A stretch of 64,000 nt of DNA from an uncultured Alphaproteobacteria bacterium (GTDB lineage: Bacteria; Pseudomonadota; Alphaproteobacteria; Bin95), in the NCBI GenBank assembly GCA_937891825.1, contig CALAHN010000089.1:62001-126000 (forward strand). The letters are read 5' to 3'. Each line of letters opens with the position of its first letter. The first letter of the stretch is position 1. This document shows positions 41,584-50,770 of the stretch, piece after piece. The notes below the pieces were generated by a model. That model saw only the letters and a program-made list of their open reading frames with translations. It was not told where the DNA came from and searched no databases. The position numbers and the translations under genes are program-made.

Positions 41584-43089
41584 TTATTCGGCTGCTTGTT
41601 CGATGGGCCGGAAGTTCGGGCCGCCGAGCAGGCCCGCCTCCGAATCGACCAGGCGCGTCGGATACTGGCCGGTGAAGCAGGCGTCGCAATATTGCGGCTG
41701 GCTGGCCTTGCGGCCTTCCGCTTCGCCCATGGCGCGGTAGAGGCCGTCCGTCGAGACAAAGGCGAGGCTATCGGCCTTGATCACCGCCGCCATCTCGGCG
41801 ACGGAGAAACGGGCCGCGAGCAATTCCGACCGTTCCGGCGTGTCGATCCCATAGAAACAGGGGTTGGTCGTCGGGGGACTGGATATGCGCATATGGACTT
41901 CGGCCGCGCCGGCCCGGCGCACCATGTCGACGATCTTGGCGGAGGTTGTGCCGCGCACGATCGAATCGTCGACCAGAACGACGCGCTTGCCCTTCAGGAG
42001 GGCGGCGTTGGCATTGTGCTTCATACGGACGCCAAGGTCGCGGATCGATTGCGTCGGCTGAATGAATGTCCGCCCGACATAGTGATTGCGGATGATCCCA
42101 AGCTCGAACGGAACGCCGGATTCCGCCGCGAAACCGATGGCGGCCGGAACGCCTGAATCCGGAACCGGCACGATGATGTCCGCGCCGCCTTCCGGAAAAC
42201 TTTCGCGCGCCAATTCCTGGCCGATGCGCTTGCGGGCCTCATAGACCGACTGCCCGGCCATGATGCTGTCGGGGCGGGCAAAATAAATCTGCTCGAAGAT
42301 GCAGGGCCGCGGATGCGCTGTCGGGAAGGGGTGCAAGCTCTGCACGCCGGTCTCATCGATGATGACCATCTCGCCGGGATCGAGTTCACGGACGAACTCG
42401 GCGCCGATCATGTCGAAGGCGCAGCTTTCGGAGGCGAGCGCAAAGGCATCGACGCCGTCGCTCTGGGCCGGCAGCCGGCCAAGCGCCAGCGGGCGCACGC
42501 CCATCGGATCGCGGATCCCGATCAGGTTCTGACTGGAGAGCGTGACGAGGGAATAAGCGCCTTCCATCTGCCCCAGGGCGTCGACGACCCGCTCCACCAG
42601 GGAGGAGCGCACGCTGCGGGCGATCAGGTGGATGATGACTTCGGTATCGTTCGTGGACTGGAAGATCGATCCGTCATTGACCAGGCGCTGGCGGATCCTG
42701 AGGGCGTTGGTCAGGTTGCCGTTGTGGGCGACCGCGAAGCCGCCGAACGCGAATTCGGCGAACATCGGCTGAATGTTGGCAAGATCGTCGCCGCCGGTCG
42801 TCGCGTAGCGGTTATGGCCGATAGCGCCGCCGCCGCGCAGACCCTCGATACGTTCCGGCGAACCGAACACGCGTTCCACATGCCCGCGGCCCTTGCGGGA
42901 GTAGAACCGGCCCTCGGACCGGTCATAGGAGACGATGCCGCTTGCCTCCTGGCCGCGATGTTGCAAGGCGTGCAGGCCGAGCGCCGTCAGCTTGGCGGCG
43001 CCGGTCGCATTCCAGACGCCGACGATCGCGCACTCTTCGTGGAGTTTGTCGTCATCGGCATCGTCGTCCAGGCGTGTTAGCGGCTGCAT
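41584..43089 (-). CDS. purF: Amidophosphoribosyltransferase
   Basis: A 501-residue enzyme for the first committed step of purine synthesis (PRPP plus glutamine to phosphoribosylamine). The Ntn glutaminase nucleophile is Cys20, exposed after a 19-residue propeptide (DKLHEE-CAIVGVWN), a form found in Bacillus-type and many alphaproteobacterial enzymes. The PRPP loop is VVLVDDSIVRGTTS. C-terminal cysteines in QYCDACF may be remnants of the Fe-S cluster ligands of the Bacillus-type enzyme. Downstream of cvpA, the usual neighbour. Confidence 0.98.
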   Translation of the reverse strand: MQPLTRLDDDADDDKLHEECAIVGVWNATGAAKLTALGLHALQHRGQEASGIVSYDRSEGRFYSRKGRGHVERVFGSPERIEGLRGGGAIGHNRYATTGGDDLANIQPMFAEFAFGGFAVAHNGNLTNALRIRQRLVNDGSIFQSTNDTEVIIHLIARSVRSSLVERVVDALGQMEGAYSLVTLSSQNLIGIRDPMGVRPLALGRLPAQSDGVDAFALASESCAFDMIGAEFVRELDPGEMVIIDETGVQSLHPFPTAHPRPCIFEQIYFARPDSIMAGQSVYEARKRIGQELARESFPEGGADIIVPVPDSGVPAAIGFAAESGVPFELGIIRNHYVGRTFIQPTQSIRDLGVRMKHNANAALLKGKRVVLVDDSIVRGTTSAKIVDMVRRAGAAEVHMRISSPPTTNPCFYGIDTPERSELLAARFSVAEMAAVIKADSLAFVSTDGLYRAMGEAEGRKASQPQYCDACFTGQYPTRLVDSEAGLLGGPNFRPIEQAAE

Positions 43090-43130
43090 GTTCGGTCTCC
43101 AGACCTAAGGGCGCGGGCGACGGGGCCGCA

Positions 43131-43787
43131 CTATCGCTGATTCTTGATAAGATCGTCGAGCGCTTTGCGTTCTGCGTCATTATACCCGCCAGCGTTGGCC
43201 GGCGGCGTCGATTGCGGCTCAGGCGTATTCAAGCGCCGATATTGATCGGCTTGCCGAGCGATCTCCTCGGCGCTCTGGGCGGCGTCCTGCCCTTTGACCC
43301 GCCATGCCTCCGGCAGGACCTGCTCGATCACACTGGCGAATTCCCGCAGAAACGGCGTCGTCTTCGCATCGGCGATCCAGCTTGGATGATCCCGCGTCGG
43401 CACGGTCCATGACAGCGCAAGATACGCGATCGACATGACCAGGGCGCCGCGCATCAGGCCGAAGAGCAGCCCGAGCGAGCGGTTGATCGGACCCAGCCCA
43501 TCGGCGCTTTCGAACGCCCTGCCGACAGCCCGCGCGATAATCGCCAGGATCAGGAAGGCGCCGACGAACAGTAAGGCCCCGGCGGCGATATCCGCGACCA
43601 GCGGCGACGGGATATAGGCGCCCGCAAGCTCGCGCGCCATCGGGTAGCCCGCGACCGCAATGACGCCAGCGCCGACCCAGGTCGCGATCGACAGAACTTC
43701 GCGCACAAAACCATGCATGAACGCTAAGATCGCGCTCGCCGCGACGACGCCCGCGACGATCAGGTCAAATGTATGCAAGCCGCCCAT
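43131..43787 (-). CDS. cvpA: CvpA-family inner-membrane protein
   Basis: A 218-residue membrane protein with four hydrophobic helices (about residues 7-26, 33-52, 64-87, 107-128) followed by a polar Gln/Pro-rich tail. CvpA was named for colicin V production and has since been linked to envelope stress and bile resistance. Adjacent to purF in the normal orientation (cvpA then purF), 41 bases apart. Confidence 0.92.
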   Translation of the reverse strand: MGGLHTFDLIVAGVVAASAILAFMHGFVREVLSIATWVGAGVIAVAGYPMARELAGAYIPSPLVADIAAGALLFVGAFLILAIIARAVGRAFESADGLGPINRSLGLLFGLMRGALVMSIAYLALSWTVPTRDHPSWIADAKTTPFLREFASVIEQVLPEAWRVKGQDAAQSAEEIARQADQYRRLNTPEPQSTPPANAGGYNDAERKALDDLIKNQR

Positions 43788-43805
43788 GGGACTCCAATGC
43801 TCGGT

Positions 43806-45224
43806 TCAGTCCCAATCTGCCGGTTTCGGCGCGGGAAGCAAGGGCTCTGCGGCGATCAGCGTCACCAGGTCGTCGATCCGCCGGATCGGCTCGGATTTCA
43901 GGCCTTTGACGCGCGCGTCGCCGGGGCCGGCGGCCCGGGCGAAGCCCAGGCGCACCGCTTCGGTCAACCGGGCTTCGGTCTGCGGCGTCGGCCGCGCCTC
44001 GCCGGAAAGCGCAAGCTCGCCGAAGAAGACGCAGTCCATGGGCGCCGGACGTTCGAGCAGCGCCGAGATCAGGGCGGCGGCGGCGGCGAGATCGGCGGCG
44101 GGCTCTTCAAGGCGAAGCCCGCCCGCGACCGAAAGAAATACGTCCCGGCCGGAAAATGGCAACCCCGCCCGGCTTTCCAGGACCGCGAGCGCCATCGCCA
44201 GCCTGGCCGAATCCCATCCGACGACCGCCCGGCGCGGCGAGCCGGGGCCGGGAGCGCCGACAAGCGCCTGCACCTCTACCAGGAGCGGCCGGGCGCCCCT
44301 GAAGCCCGCGAACACGGCCGCGCCGGTCACCGGTTCGCGGCCCTGCCGCTCGGAGAGAAACAGCGTCGACGGGTTGGGGACTTCCCGCAGGCCCGCGCCG
44401 GTCATTTCAAAGACGCCAAGCGCGTCGGCAGGGCCGAAGCGGTTCTTGACCGCTCTGAGGATGCGATAATGCTGGCTGGAATCGCCTTCGAAATACAGAA
44501 CCGCGTCGACCATATGCTCCAGCACGCGGGGGCCGGCGATCGCGCCGTCCTTGGTGACGTGGCCGACAAGCACCAAGGCTGCTTCCGATCGCTTCGCCGC
44601 CGCGATCAGGATCTGGGCGGACGCGCGCACCTGGGAGACCGAGCCCGGCGCCGATTCGACGCCCTCCACATACATGGTCTGGATCGAATCGATCACGATC
44701 AGCTTCAAATTCGGCGTGGACTGAATGGTCGCAGCCGCCGCGTCGGCAGAGGTCGCGGCCGCCAGCGCTACCGGCGCATCGGCGAGGCCCAGGCGTTCCG
44801 CGCGGCCGCGGATCTGGTCGACGCCCTCTTCGCCGGACACATAGATCACGGCATGGCCGGCATTGGCGACGCCGCCCATCGCCTGCAGCAACAGCGTCGA
44901 TTTGCCGATGCCCGGATCCCCGCCGACGAGGATCGCGCCGCCTTGCACCAGTCCGCCGCCAAGCGCCCGGTCCAGTTCGGCGATGCCGGTCGCAATTCGG
45001 GGCCGCGGCGGCGTCCCGCCTTTCAGGGGCTCCAGTTCAAGGCCGGGGCCGCGGCTCCGATTGCGCCGGACGCTCGCGGCCTTGGCGCCGCCGACCGGGG
45101 CGGCCGTTGCGCCGGTTTCTTCGACGATCGAATTCCACGCGCCGCAATGATCGCACTTGCCCGCCCAGCGCCGATGTACGCCGCCACAGGACTGACAGAT
45201 GAATTGGGAGGCCGATCTCGCCAT
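43806..45224 (-). CDS. radA: DNA repair protein RadA
   Basis: A 472-residue RecA-like ATPase that helps branch migration during recombination repair. A four-cysteine zinc finger (Cys10, Cys13, Cys24, Cys27), Walker A GGDPGIGKSTLLLQ, the RadA-specific KNRFG motif (AVKNRFGPADALGVFEM) and the Lon-like C-terminal domain are all visible. Eighteen bases upstream of cvpA; the radA-cvpA-purF order is conserved in alphaproteobacteria. Confidence 0.97.
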   Translation of the reverse strand: MARSASQFICQSCGGVHRRWAGKCDHCGAWNSIVEETGATAAPVGGAKAASVRRNRSRGPGLELEPLKGGTPPRPRIATGIAELDRALGGGLVQGGAILVGGDPGIGKSTLLLQAMGGVANAGHAVIYVSGEEGVDQIRGRAERLGLADAPVALAAATSADAAAATIQSTPNLKLIVIDSIQTMYVEGVESAPGSVSQVRASAQILIAAAKRSEAALVLVGHVTKDGAIAGPRVLEHMVDAVLYFEGDSSQHYRILRAVKNRFGPADALGVFEMTGAGLREVPNPSTLFLSERQGREPVTGAAVFAGFRGARPLLVEVQALVGAPGPGSPRRAVVGWDSARLAMALAVLESRAGLPFSGRDVFLSVAGGLRLEEPAADLAAAAALISALLERPAPMDCVFFGELALSGEARPTPQTEARLTEAVRLGFARAAGPGDARVKGLKSEPIRRIDDLVTLIAAEPLLPAPKPADWD

Positions 45225-45233
45225 CCGCGGGCG

Positions 45234-46007
45234 TCAGCGCCGAACCGTCATCTGGATCGGGCCTTCGGCGCGGCCATGCACGAACTGGTCGACATAGGGA
45301 TTTTCACCGGCGTCGAGCTTATCGACCGGACCGTCCCAGACGATCTTGCCGTCGTAGATCATCGCCACTCTATTGGCGATGGTCCGGGCGCTCCGCATGT
45401 CATGGGTGATCGTGATCGCCGTCGCGCCCAGGTCGCGCACGCATTCGACGATCAGGTGATTGATGACGTCGCTCATGATCGGGTCGAGGCCGGTCGTCGG
45501 CTCGTCGAAAAAGATGATTTCCGGCTGGTCGGCGATCGCGCGGGCGAGGGCGACGCGCTTCTGCATGCCGCCCGACAATTCGACCGGCAACAGGTCCGCG
45601 ACCGCTTCGTCGAGCCCGACCCGCGCCAGGGTTTCGATCGCTTTCGCCCGCGCGGCCTTGCCCTTCGCGGCGCCGGTCTGGATCAGGCCGAAGGCGACAT
45701 TCTCCCAGACGGTCAGGCTGTCGAACAGCGCGCCGCCCTGGAACAGCATGCCGATCCGGTTGTTCAGCGCCTCGCGGTCCCGGCCGCGCGCGCCGACGAC
45801 ATCGACGCCGTCGACTAGAACCTGGCCGCTATCCGGCGTGGTGATGCCAAGCACGGTCTTGATGAGAACCGACTTGCCGCTGCCCGAACCGCCGATCACG
45901 ACCAGCGAATCGCCCTTCTGCACCTCCAGGCCGACGCCCTTCAGCACCTGCTTCGGCCCAAAGGCGAGGTGGACGTCGCGGAAAGCGATTTTCGGAGGGG
46001 CGCTCAT
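45234..46007 (-). CDS. mlaF: MlaF-type ABC transporter ATP-binding protein
   Basis: A 257-residue ATPase of the Mla phospholipid transport family. Walker A GGSGSGKSV (about residues 37-45), the signature LSGGMQKRVALARAI, Walker B EIIFFDEPTTGLDP and the H-loop TITHDM are present. ATG at 46007 overlaps the permease stop by four bases (ATGA). The MCE-domain substrate-binding protein (MlaD) and the periplasmic MlaC are not nearby and must be encoded elsewhere if the system is complete. Confidence 0.93.
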   Translation of the reverse strand: MSAPPKIAFRDVHLAFGPKQVLKGVGLEVQKGDSLVVIGGSGSGKSVLIKTVLGITTPDSGQVLVDGVDVVGARGRDREALNNRIGMLFQGGALFDSLTVWENVAFGLIQTGAAKGKAARAKAIETLARVGLDEAVADLLPVELSGGMQKRVALARAIADQPEIIFFDEPTTGLDPIMSDVINHLIVECVRDLGATAITITHDMRSARTIANRVAMIYDGKIVWDGPVDKLDAGENPYVDQFVHGRAEGPIQMTVRR

Positions 46008-46777
46008 TTCGAGAAGAAGCTTTCGGTCACGAAATAGTTCGCGATCAGGATGAGGATCGCCGAGGAGACGACGGCGTTCGTCGTCGCGACGCCGACCCCC
46101 TGGGCGCCGCCGCGGCTGTTGTAGCCGTGATAGCAACCCATCAGCGTGACGATGAAGCCGAAGATCCCAGCTTTCACCAGGCCAGAGACGACGTCCATCG
46201 TTTCGACGAAGTTCCAGGTCTGCTGCATGTAGGCGGACGCATTGAAGCCCAGCCGATAGACCCCGACGAGATAGCCGCCGAGCGCGCCGATCACGTCCCC
46301 TATCAGCACCAGCACCGGCAGCATGGTGACCCCGGCGAAGATGCGCGGCGCCACGAGATATTTCATGGGATGGGTCGAAAGCGTGGCGAGAGCATCGATC
46401 TGCTCGGTCACGCGCATCGTGCCGATTTCGGCGGCCATGGAGGCGCCGATGCGGCCGGCGACCATTAGGCCCGCCAGAACGGGCGCCAGTTCCCGGGTCA
46501 TCGACAGCACGACGACATTCGCGACGGCGTCCTCGGCGGAAAAGCGCGCGAAGCCGGTATAGCTCTGCAGCGCCAGGACCATGCCGCTGAACAGCGTCGT
46601 CAAGGCGACGACGGGCAGGGAATAATAGCCGACGTCGATCAACTGGCGCAGCACCTGGCGCCCGTGAAAGGGCGGCGCAATGCAGTGATAGAGGGCAGAG
46701 CCCGCGAAGATCGCGACGCGCCCGACTGCCTCGAAGAAAGCCAGGACCACCGCGCCGATACGCGCCAAGACGTTCAC
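46004..46777 (-). CDS. mlaE: MlaE-family ABC transporter permease
   Basis: A 257-residue inner-membrane permease of the MlaE/DUF140 family, which with MlaF moves phospholipids between the membranes. Five to six hydrophobic segments are present; conserved marks include SFARF-like FARFSAEDAVANVVVLSMTRELAPVLAGLMVAGRIGAS near residues 75-112 and EIGTMRVTEQIDAL. Overlaps alr upstream and mlaF downstream by four bases each. Confidence 0.95.
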   Translation of the reverse strand: MNVLARIGAVVLAFFEAVGRVAIFAGSALYHCIAPPFHGRQVLRQLIDVGYYSLPVVALTTLFSGMVLALQSYTGFARFSAEDAVANVVVLSMTRELAPVLAGLMVAGRIGASMAAEIGTMRVTEQIDALATLSTHPMKYLVAPRIFAGVTMLPVLVLIGDVIGALGGYLVGVYRLGFNASAYMQQTWNFVETMDVVSGLVKAGIFGFIVTLMGCYHGYNSRGGAQGVGVATTNAVVSSAILILIANYFVTESFFSK

Positions 46778-47880
46778 AGCGCTGCGCCTTCGTAACGGCG
46801 AAGATATCGGTCGCCCAGACTGGTCAGGATTTCATACCCGATGGTGCCCGCGCGGGCGGCAAGGTTATCGGCCGTCTGGCGCGGGCCGATGATTTCCGCG
46901 TACTGCGCCTTCTCCAAAATGCGGTCGGAGACATCCGTTACATCGACTGCAGTCAAATCCATCGATACCCGTCCCAGGATCGGCGCTTTGCGGCCGCCTA
47001 TGAAGACGACCCCATTCTCACTGAGGCACCGATGTAGCCCATCAGCATACCCGGCTGCAATCGTTGCAATCTTCGCGCCGGTCGGCGCGGCGGCCGTCGC
47101 GCCATAGCCGACGGTCTCGGCGTGGGCCAGGGTTCGGACCTGCAGGATACGCGCCTCCAGCATCACCACGGCCTGCATCGGGTTCGGCTTGCTGGGCAGG
47201 GGGTTGAGGCCATAGAGCGCCATGCCGGGCCGTTGGCAGGAGAAATGATAATCCTGGCCGATGAAAATGCCGCTTGAATTGGCGAGACTGAGCCGCAGGG
47301 CAGCCGGCAGCGGCTTCGTCGCCGCCTGGAACCGCCGAAGCTGGGCGCGGTTGGCCGGATGATCCGGAATGTCGGCGCAGGCGAGATGACTGGAAACCTC
47401 CACGACGGCGGCGCGCTCGTTCGGCGTCAGGTCGGACCAGAGGCCGGGAAGCATCGCGTCGTCAAAGCCCAGCCGGGTCATGCCTGTGTCGATGTGCAGG
47501 CAGGCCGGCGCCAGGTCGCCGTGGACGACCGCATCCTTGCGCCACTGCGCCAGGCTCAAGGGATCGTTCAGGGCGAGGATCAGCCTGGACGCGCGCGCCG
47601 CCGCCAGCGCTTCCGGAAAGATCGGCGCCATGACGACGATGTCGGCCTCCGGCAGCCGCCGCCGGAGCGCGGCGCCTTCGGTCGTCTGGGCGACATAGAA
47701 GCGCCGCGCGCCGGCGCGCCAGAGGGCGAGGCTGACCTCCGCCACGCCGAGGCCGTAGGCGTTCGCCTTCACGACGGCCCCGGTCTCGCTGGCGCCTGTC
47801 CGGGCATTCAAGGCGCGCCAGTTCGTCTGGATAGCTTCCAGATCGATGGTCAGGCGTCCGGAGGCGGCATGGTCAGCCAT
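46774..47880 (-). CDS. alr: Alanine racemase
   Basis: A 368-residue fold-type III PLP enzyme that makes D-alanine for peptidoglycan. The PLP lysine is in VVKANAYGLG and the catalytic tyrosine in ETVGYGATAA; the LTIDLEAIQTNWRAL start and the C-terminal GYEILTSLGDRYLRRY are typical. ATG at 47880 overlaps the dnaB stop by eight bases (ATGGCTGA). The stop overlaps the mlaE ATG. dnaB-alr is a common pair in alphaproteobacteria. Confidence 0.97.
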   Translation of the reverse strand: MADHAASGRLTIDLEAIQTNWRALNARTGASETGAVVKANAYGLGVAEVSLALWRAGARRFYVAQTTEGAALRRRLPEADIVVMAPIFPEALAAARASRLILALNDPLSLAQWRKDAVVHGDLAPACLHIDTGMTRLGFDDAMLPGLWSDLTPNERAAVVEVSSHLACADIPDHPANRAQLRRFQAATKPLPAALRLSLANSSGIFIGQDYHFSCQRPGMALYGLNPLPSKPNPMQAVVMLEARILQVRTLAHAETVGYGATAAAPTGAKIATIAAGYADGLHRCLSENGVVFIGGRKAPILGRVSMDLTAVDVTDVSDRILEKAQYAEIIGPRQTADNLAARAGTIGYEILTSLGDRYLRRYEGAAL

Positions 47881-49366
47881 AGTCGGGGTAGTCGCCGGAA
47901 TGTTCTTCACGGTCGCCGAAGCGGGTGCGGGCGCCCTCGAAGGTCAGCATGACCTTATCCGTCGGGCCGTGTCGTTGCTTGGCGATGATGACCTCGGCCA
48001 GGCCATGCACGCGCTCCATGTCCGCCTGCCACTGGGCGTGGTCGTCGGCGCCCTCCGGCGGCTCCTTGCGCTCAAGGTAATATTCCTCGCGGTAGACGAA
48101 CATCACGACGTCAGCATCCTGTTCGATCGACCCCGATTCGCGCAAATCCGCAAGTTGCGGGCGCTTGTCTTCCCGCTGCTCGACCGCGCGCGAAAGCTGG
48201 GAGAGCGCCAGCACCGGGACATTCAGCTCCTTGGCGATCGCCTTCAGGCCCCGGGTGATCTCGGAGATTTCCTGAACGCGGTTGTCGGTCCGGGCGGTGC
48301 GCGGCGGCTGCATGAGTTGGAGATAGTCGACGACGATGAGATCGAGCCGCTTCTCGGTCCGGAGCAGGCGGCGCGCCCGCGTCCGGAGCGCCGAGACGCT
48401 GATCGCCGGCGTATCGTCGATGAACAGCCGGAGGCGCGCGAGCTCCTCGGAGGCTTCGAAGACCTTGTCGAAATCGTGCTGCTCGATCTGGCCGCGGCGG
48501 ACGCGATCCGAAGGCACGCCCGATTCTTCGGCGAGGATGCGCAACGCCAATTGCTCGGCCGACATTTCGAGCGAGAAGAACGCGACCGAATGGCCGCGTT
48601 CGCCGTCGTCGTCGGAAATCCGGGCTTTCGCGGCGTTGAAGGCCATGTTGGTCGCGAGCGCGGTCTTGCCCATGCCGGGTCGGCCCGCGAGGATCAGCAG
48701 GTCGGATCGTTGCAGACCGCCCAGAAGGTCGTTCAACCGCTTGAAGCCGGTCGGCGTGCCGGTCAGGCGGCCGTCGCGATTGAACGCGGTCTCCGCCATC
48801 TCGATGGCTTTGTGAAGGGAGGCGCTGAACGGCTGAAAACCCGATTCGACGTTGCCGGACACCGCAAGATCGAACAGCTTCTGCTCGGCATCTTCGATCA
48901 GCCCCTCGGCGTCCATTTCCGGGTCGGCGGAATAGGCGCCGTTGACGGTGCCCGTGCCGATATCGATCAACTGCCGGCGAAGAAACAGGTCCTGGATGAG
49001 GCGGGCATAGTCGGCCGCGTCGATGATATTGGCGGCGCCGGCGGCCAGTTCGGCCAGATAGCGCGCGCCTCCAAGGTCCTTCAGGCTTTCTTCCTGTTCG
49101 AATTGTCGGCGGAGCGTGGTCGCGGTCGCTTGCCTGCCGCCTTCGATCAGCCGCTGGATCGCCTCGAAAATGCGTTGATGCGCCAGATCGGCGAACGCTT
49201 CGGGGCCGATAAGGTCCGAAACGCGGTCGAAGGCGCTGTTGTTGACGAGCAACGCGCCAAGCAGCGCCATCTCGACGCCGATGTCGGCGGGCGCCTCACG
49301 GTGCGGCGGTCCGCCGTCGCCATGGGCAGCGTCGGGGAAGGGGCGGAGAGGTTCTGGTTCAGCCAT
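47873..49366 (-). CDS. dnaB: Replicative DNA helicase DnaB
   Basis: A 497-residue hexameric 5'-3' helicase of the replication fork. The N-terminal domain begins with the conserved VEMALLGALLVNNSAFD region, the linker follows, and the RecA-like domain has Walker A AGRPGMGKT and the EISEITRGLKAIAKEL / LSQLSRAVEQR region with the arginine finger. Ends in a short DYPDYG tail. No intein is present. First gene of the dnaB-alr-mlaE-mlaF-radA-cvpA-purF-SDR string. Confidence 0.98.
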   Translation of the reverse strand: MAEPEPLRPFPDAAHGDGGPPHREAPADIGVEMALLGALLVNNSAFDRVSDLIGPEAFADLAHQRIFEAIQRLIEGGRQATATTLRRQFEQEESLKDLGGARYLAELAAGAANIIDAADYARLIQDLFLRRQLIDIGTGTVNGAYSADPEMDAEGLIEDAEQKLFDLAVSGNVESGFQPFSASLHKAIEMAETAFNRDGRLTGTPTGFKRLNDLLGGLQRSDLLILAGRPGMGKTALATNMAFNAAKARISDDDGERGHSVAFFSLEMSAEQLALRILAEESGVPSDRVRRGQIEQHDFDKVFEASEELARLRLFIDDTPAISVSALRTRARRLLRTEKRLDLIVVDYLQLMQPPRTARTDNRVQEISEITRGLKAIAKELNVPVLALSQLSRAVEQREDKRPQLADLRESGSIEQDADVVMFVYREEYYLERKEPPEGADDHAQWQADMERVHGLAEVIIAKQRHGPTDKVMLTFEGARTRFGDREEHSGDYPDYG

Positions 49367-49611
49367 GGCGGCAATCTACGCCGACTTCATGGCAAACGCA
49401 CGTTCAACCCAGAGCCTTCGGGACGGTCGAGCGTGAATTGCGGGGATCGAATCGCCAAAGCCAGCATAAACCCTTCCATTTCGCGCATGGACACGCCATA
49501 ACATTTCTATTCCCACACATTCGGACGCGTCGGTGTGCGGCGGTCGGGCGAAATCCTGGCCACGAGCAGAAACCCGCGATCCGAATTAGAGACCTTGGAG
49601 GAGTTCGCCCC

Positions 49612-50250
49612 ATGTCTGGTCCGCTCATGCCCCAGGCGACCGCCGTCTGGCTGATCGACAACACGACACTGACCTTCGAGCAGGTTGGCGAGTTCTGCGA
49701 AATGCATCCGCTTGAGGTGCAGGCGTTGGCCGACGGCGATATCGGCCAGGGGATCAAGGGCCGCGACCCGATCACGTCCGGCGAGCTCTCGCGCGATATC
49801 ATTTCAGCCTGCGAAGCCGACGCCACGAAATCCTTGAAGCTGTCCAAGCTCTCCGTGCCGCGCGCGGCGGAGCGCACCAAGGGACCGCGCTATACCCCGG
49901 TCGCCAAGCGCCAGGACAAGCCCGATGGCATCGCCTGGCTGGTCCGCAATCATTCCGAGCTTGCCGATTCGCAGATCGTGAAACTGATCGGCACGACCAA
50001 GAACACCATCGGCGCCGTGCGCGATCGCAGTCACTGGAACAGCGCGAATATTCATGCGCGGCACCCTGTCGATCTTGGCCTCTGCACCTATATGGAGCTT
50101 TCGACCGCTGTCGAGAAAGCGCGTTCGAAGCTGACCGCGGAGCAGCGCGACGCCTTGGAAGCCAAGGACCGGGCGCGCCTGGAAATTGCCGATGCGCCGC
50201 CGGAAGAGAACAAAAGGGCGCCGTCGATCGAAGACTTGTTCCGCCACTAG
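49612..50250 (+). CDS. trcR: DUF1013-family cell-cycle transcriptional regulator (TrcR-like)
   Basis: A 212-residue protein of the DUF1013 family, found essentially in alphaproteobacteria and described in Caulobacter and Brucella as the cell-cycle regulator TrcR. Marks are MPQATAVWLIDNTTLTFEQVG, the helix-turn-helix-like EFCEMHPLEVQALADGD and WLVRNHSELADSQIVKLIGTTKNTI (second HTH, about residues 105-135). The ATG at 49612 is preceded by GGAGGAG at the correct distance. Divergent from dnaB with a 245-base gap in which I see no further gene. Followed directly by repeat copy A. Confidence 0.9.
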   Translation: MSGPLMPQATAVWLIDNTTLTFEQVGEFCEMHPLEVQALADGDIGQGIKGRDPITSGELSRDIISACEADATKSLKLSKLSVPRAAERTKGPRYTPVAKRQDKPDGIAWLVRNHSELADSQIVKLIGTTKNTIGAVRDRSHWNSANIHARHPVDLGLCTYMELSTAVEKARSKLTAEQRDALEAKDRARLEIADAPPEENKRAPSIEDLFRH

Positions 50251-50352
50251 ATCGAACCAATCTCAGGCTAAATCGCCGAAGATTGGATATTTCGATCGAT
50301 ATCAATAAGGTAGAGCATGGGCGGCGCGCCTGTCTGGACGCGCCATGCTGTA
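50251..50352 (+). repeat. Intergenic hairpin repeat, copy A
   Basis: Begins right after the trcR stop. First hairpin: ATCGAA (50251-50256) with TTCGAT (50291-50296), CCAATCT (50257-50263) with AGATTGG (50280-50286), and GGC/GCC at the tip. A spacer GATATCAATAA follows, then the second hairpin TAGAGCATG (50311-50319) with CATGCTGTA (50344-50352) enclosing GGCGCG/CGCGCC. About three quarters identical to copy B, with paired changes that keep the stems. Confidence 0.85.
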
Positions 50353-50406
50353 ATCGACCTTACACAGCCGGGCCTACAGCTCTAGGCCTCAGAGGAGAGT
50401 GTGACC

Positions 50407-50655
50407 ATGGGATGGATTGCCTGGATTGTCGTCGGCCTGATCGCCGGCGCGCTCGCCAAGATGGTTATGCCGGGGCGCGATCCCGGCGGCATCATCGTCA
50501 CGATCGCTATCGGCATCGCAGGCGCCCTGGTCGGCGGCTTCGTGGGCCGCGAACTGGGAATCGGCGCGGTGACGGGCTTCAATCTCGTGACGGTGCTGAC
50601 CGCGACAGGCGGCGCCGTGCTGTTGCTCGCAATCTTCCGCGCGATCAATCGCTAG
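50407..50655 (+). CDS. GlsB/YeaQ/YmgE-type small stress membrane protein
   Basis: An 82-residue inner-membrane protein of the transglycosylase-associated (GlsB/YeaQ/YmgE) family, often induced by stress. Marks are MGWIAWIVVGLIAGALAK, the MPGRDPGG loop, and two further helices (IIVTIAIGIAGALVGGFVG, VTVLTATGGAVLLLAIF). The ATG at 50407 lies nine bases after GAGGAG, which suits it better than the GTG at 50401. Flanked on both sides by copies of the intergenic repeat. Confidence 0.92.
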   Translation: MGWIAWIVVGLIAGALAKMVMPGRDPGGIIVTIAIGIAGALVGGFVGRELGIGAVTGFNLVTVLTATGGAVLLLAIFRAINR

Positions 50656-50757
50656 ATCAAACCAGTCTTAGGCGGAAACGCCCGAGACTGGATAATTTGA
50701 TCGATATCAATAAAGTAGAGCATGGACCGCGCGTCCACCTGGACGCGTCATGCTCTA
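50656..50757 (+). repeat. Intergenic hairpin repeat, copy B (best preserved)
   Basis: Begins right after the stop of the small membrane protein gene. First hairpin: ATCAAA (50656-50661) with TTTGAT (50696-50701), CCAGTCT (50662-50668) with AGACTGG (50685-50691), GGCG-GAAA-CGCC (50671-50682) at the tip. Second hairpin: TAGAGCATG (50716-50724) with CATGCTCTA (50749-50757) enclosing CGCGTCCA (50730-50737) and TGGACGCG (50740-50747). All stems are perfect. Confidence 0.9.
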
Positions 50758-50770
50758 GAGCGCATCGCGT

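Noticed and set aside
49367..49611. Extra small gene or RNA in the dnaB-trcR gap
   Set aside because: The open frame from 49438 joins trcR without its own ribosome site, and no recognisable RNA motif or strong hairpin is present.
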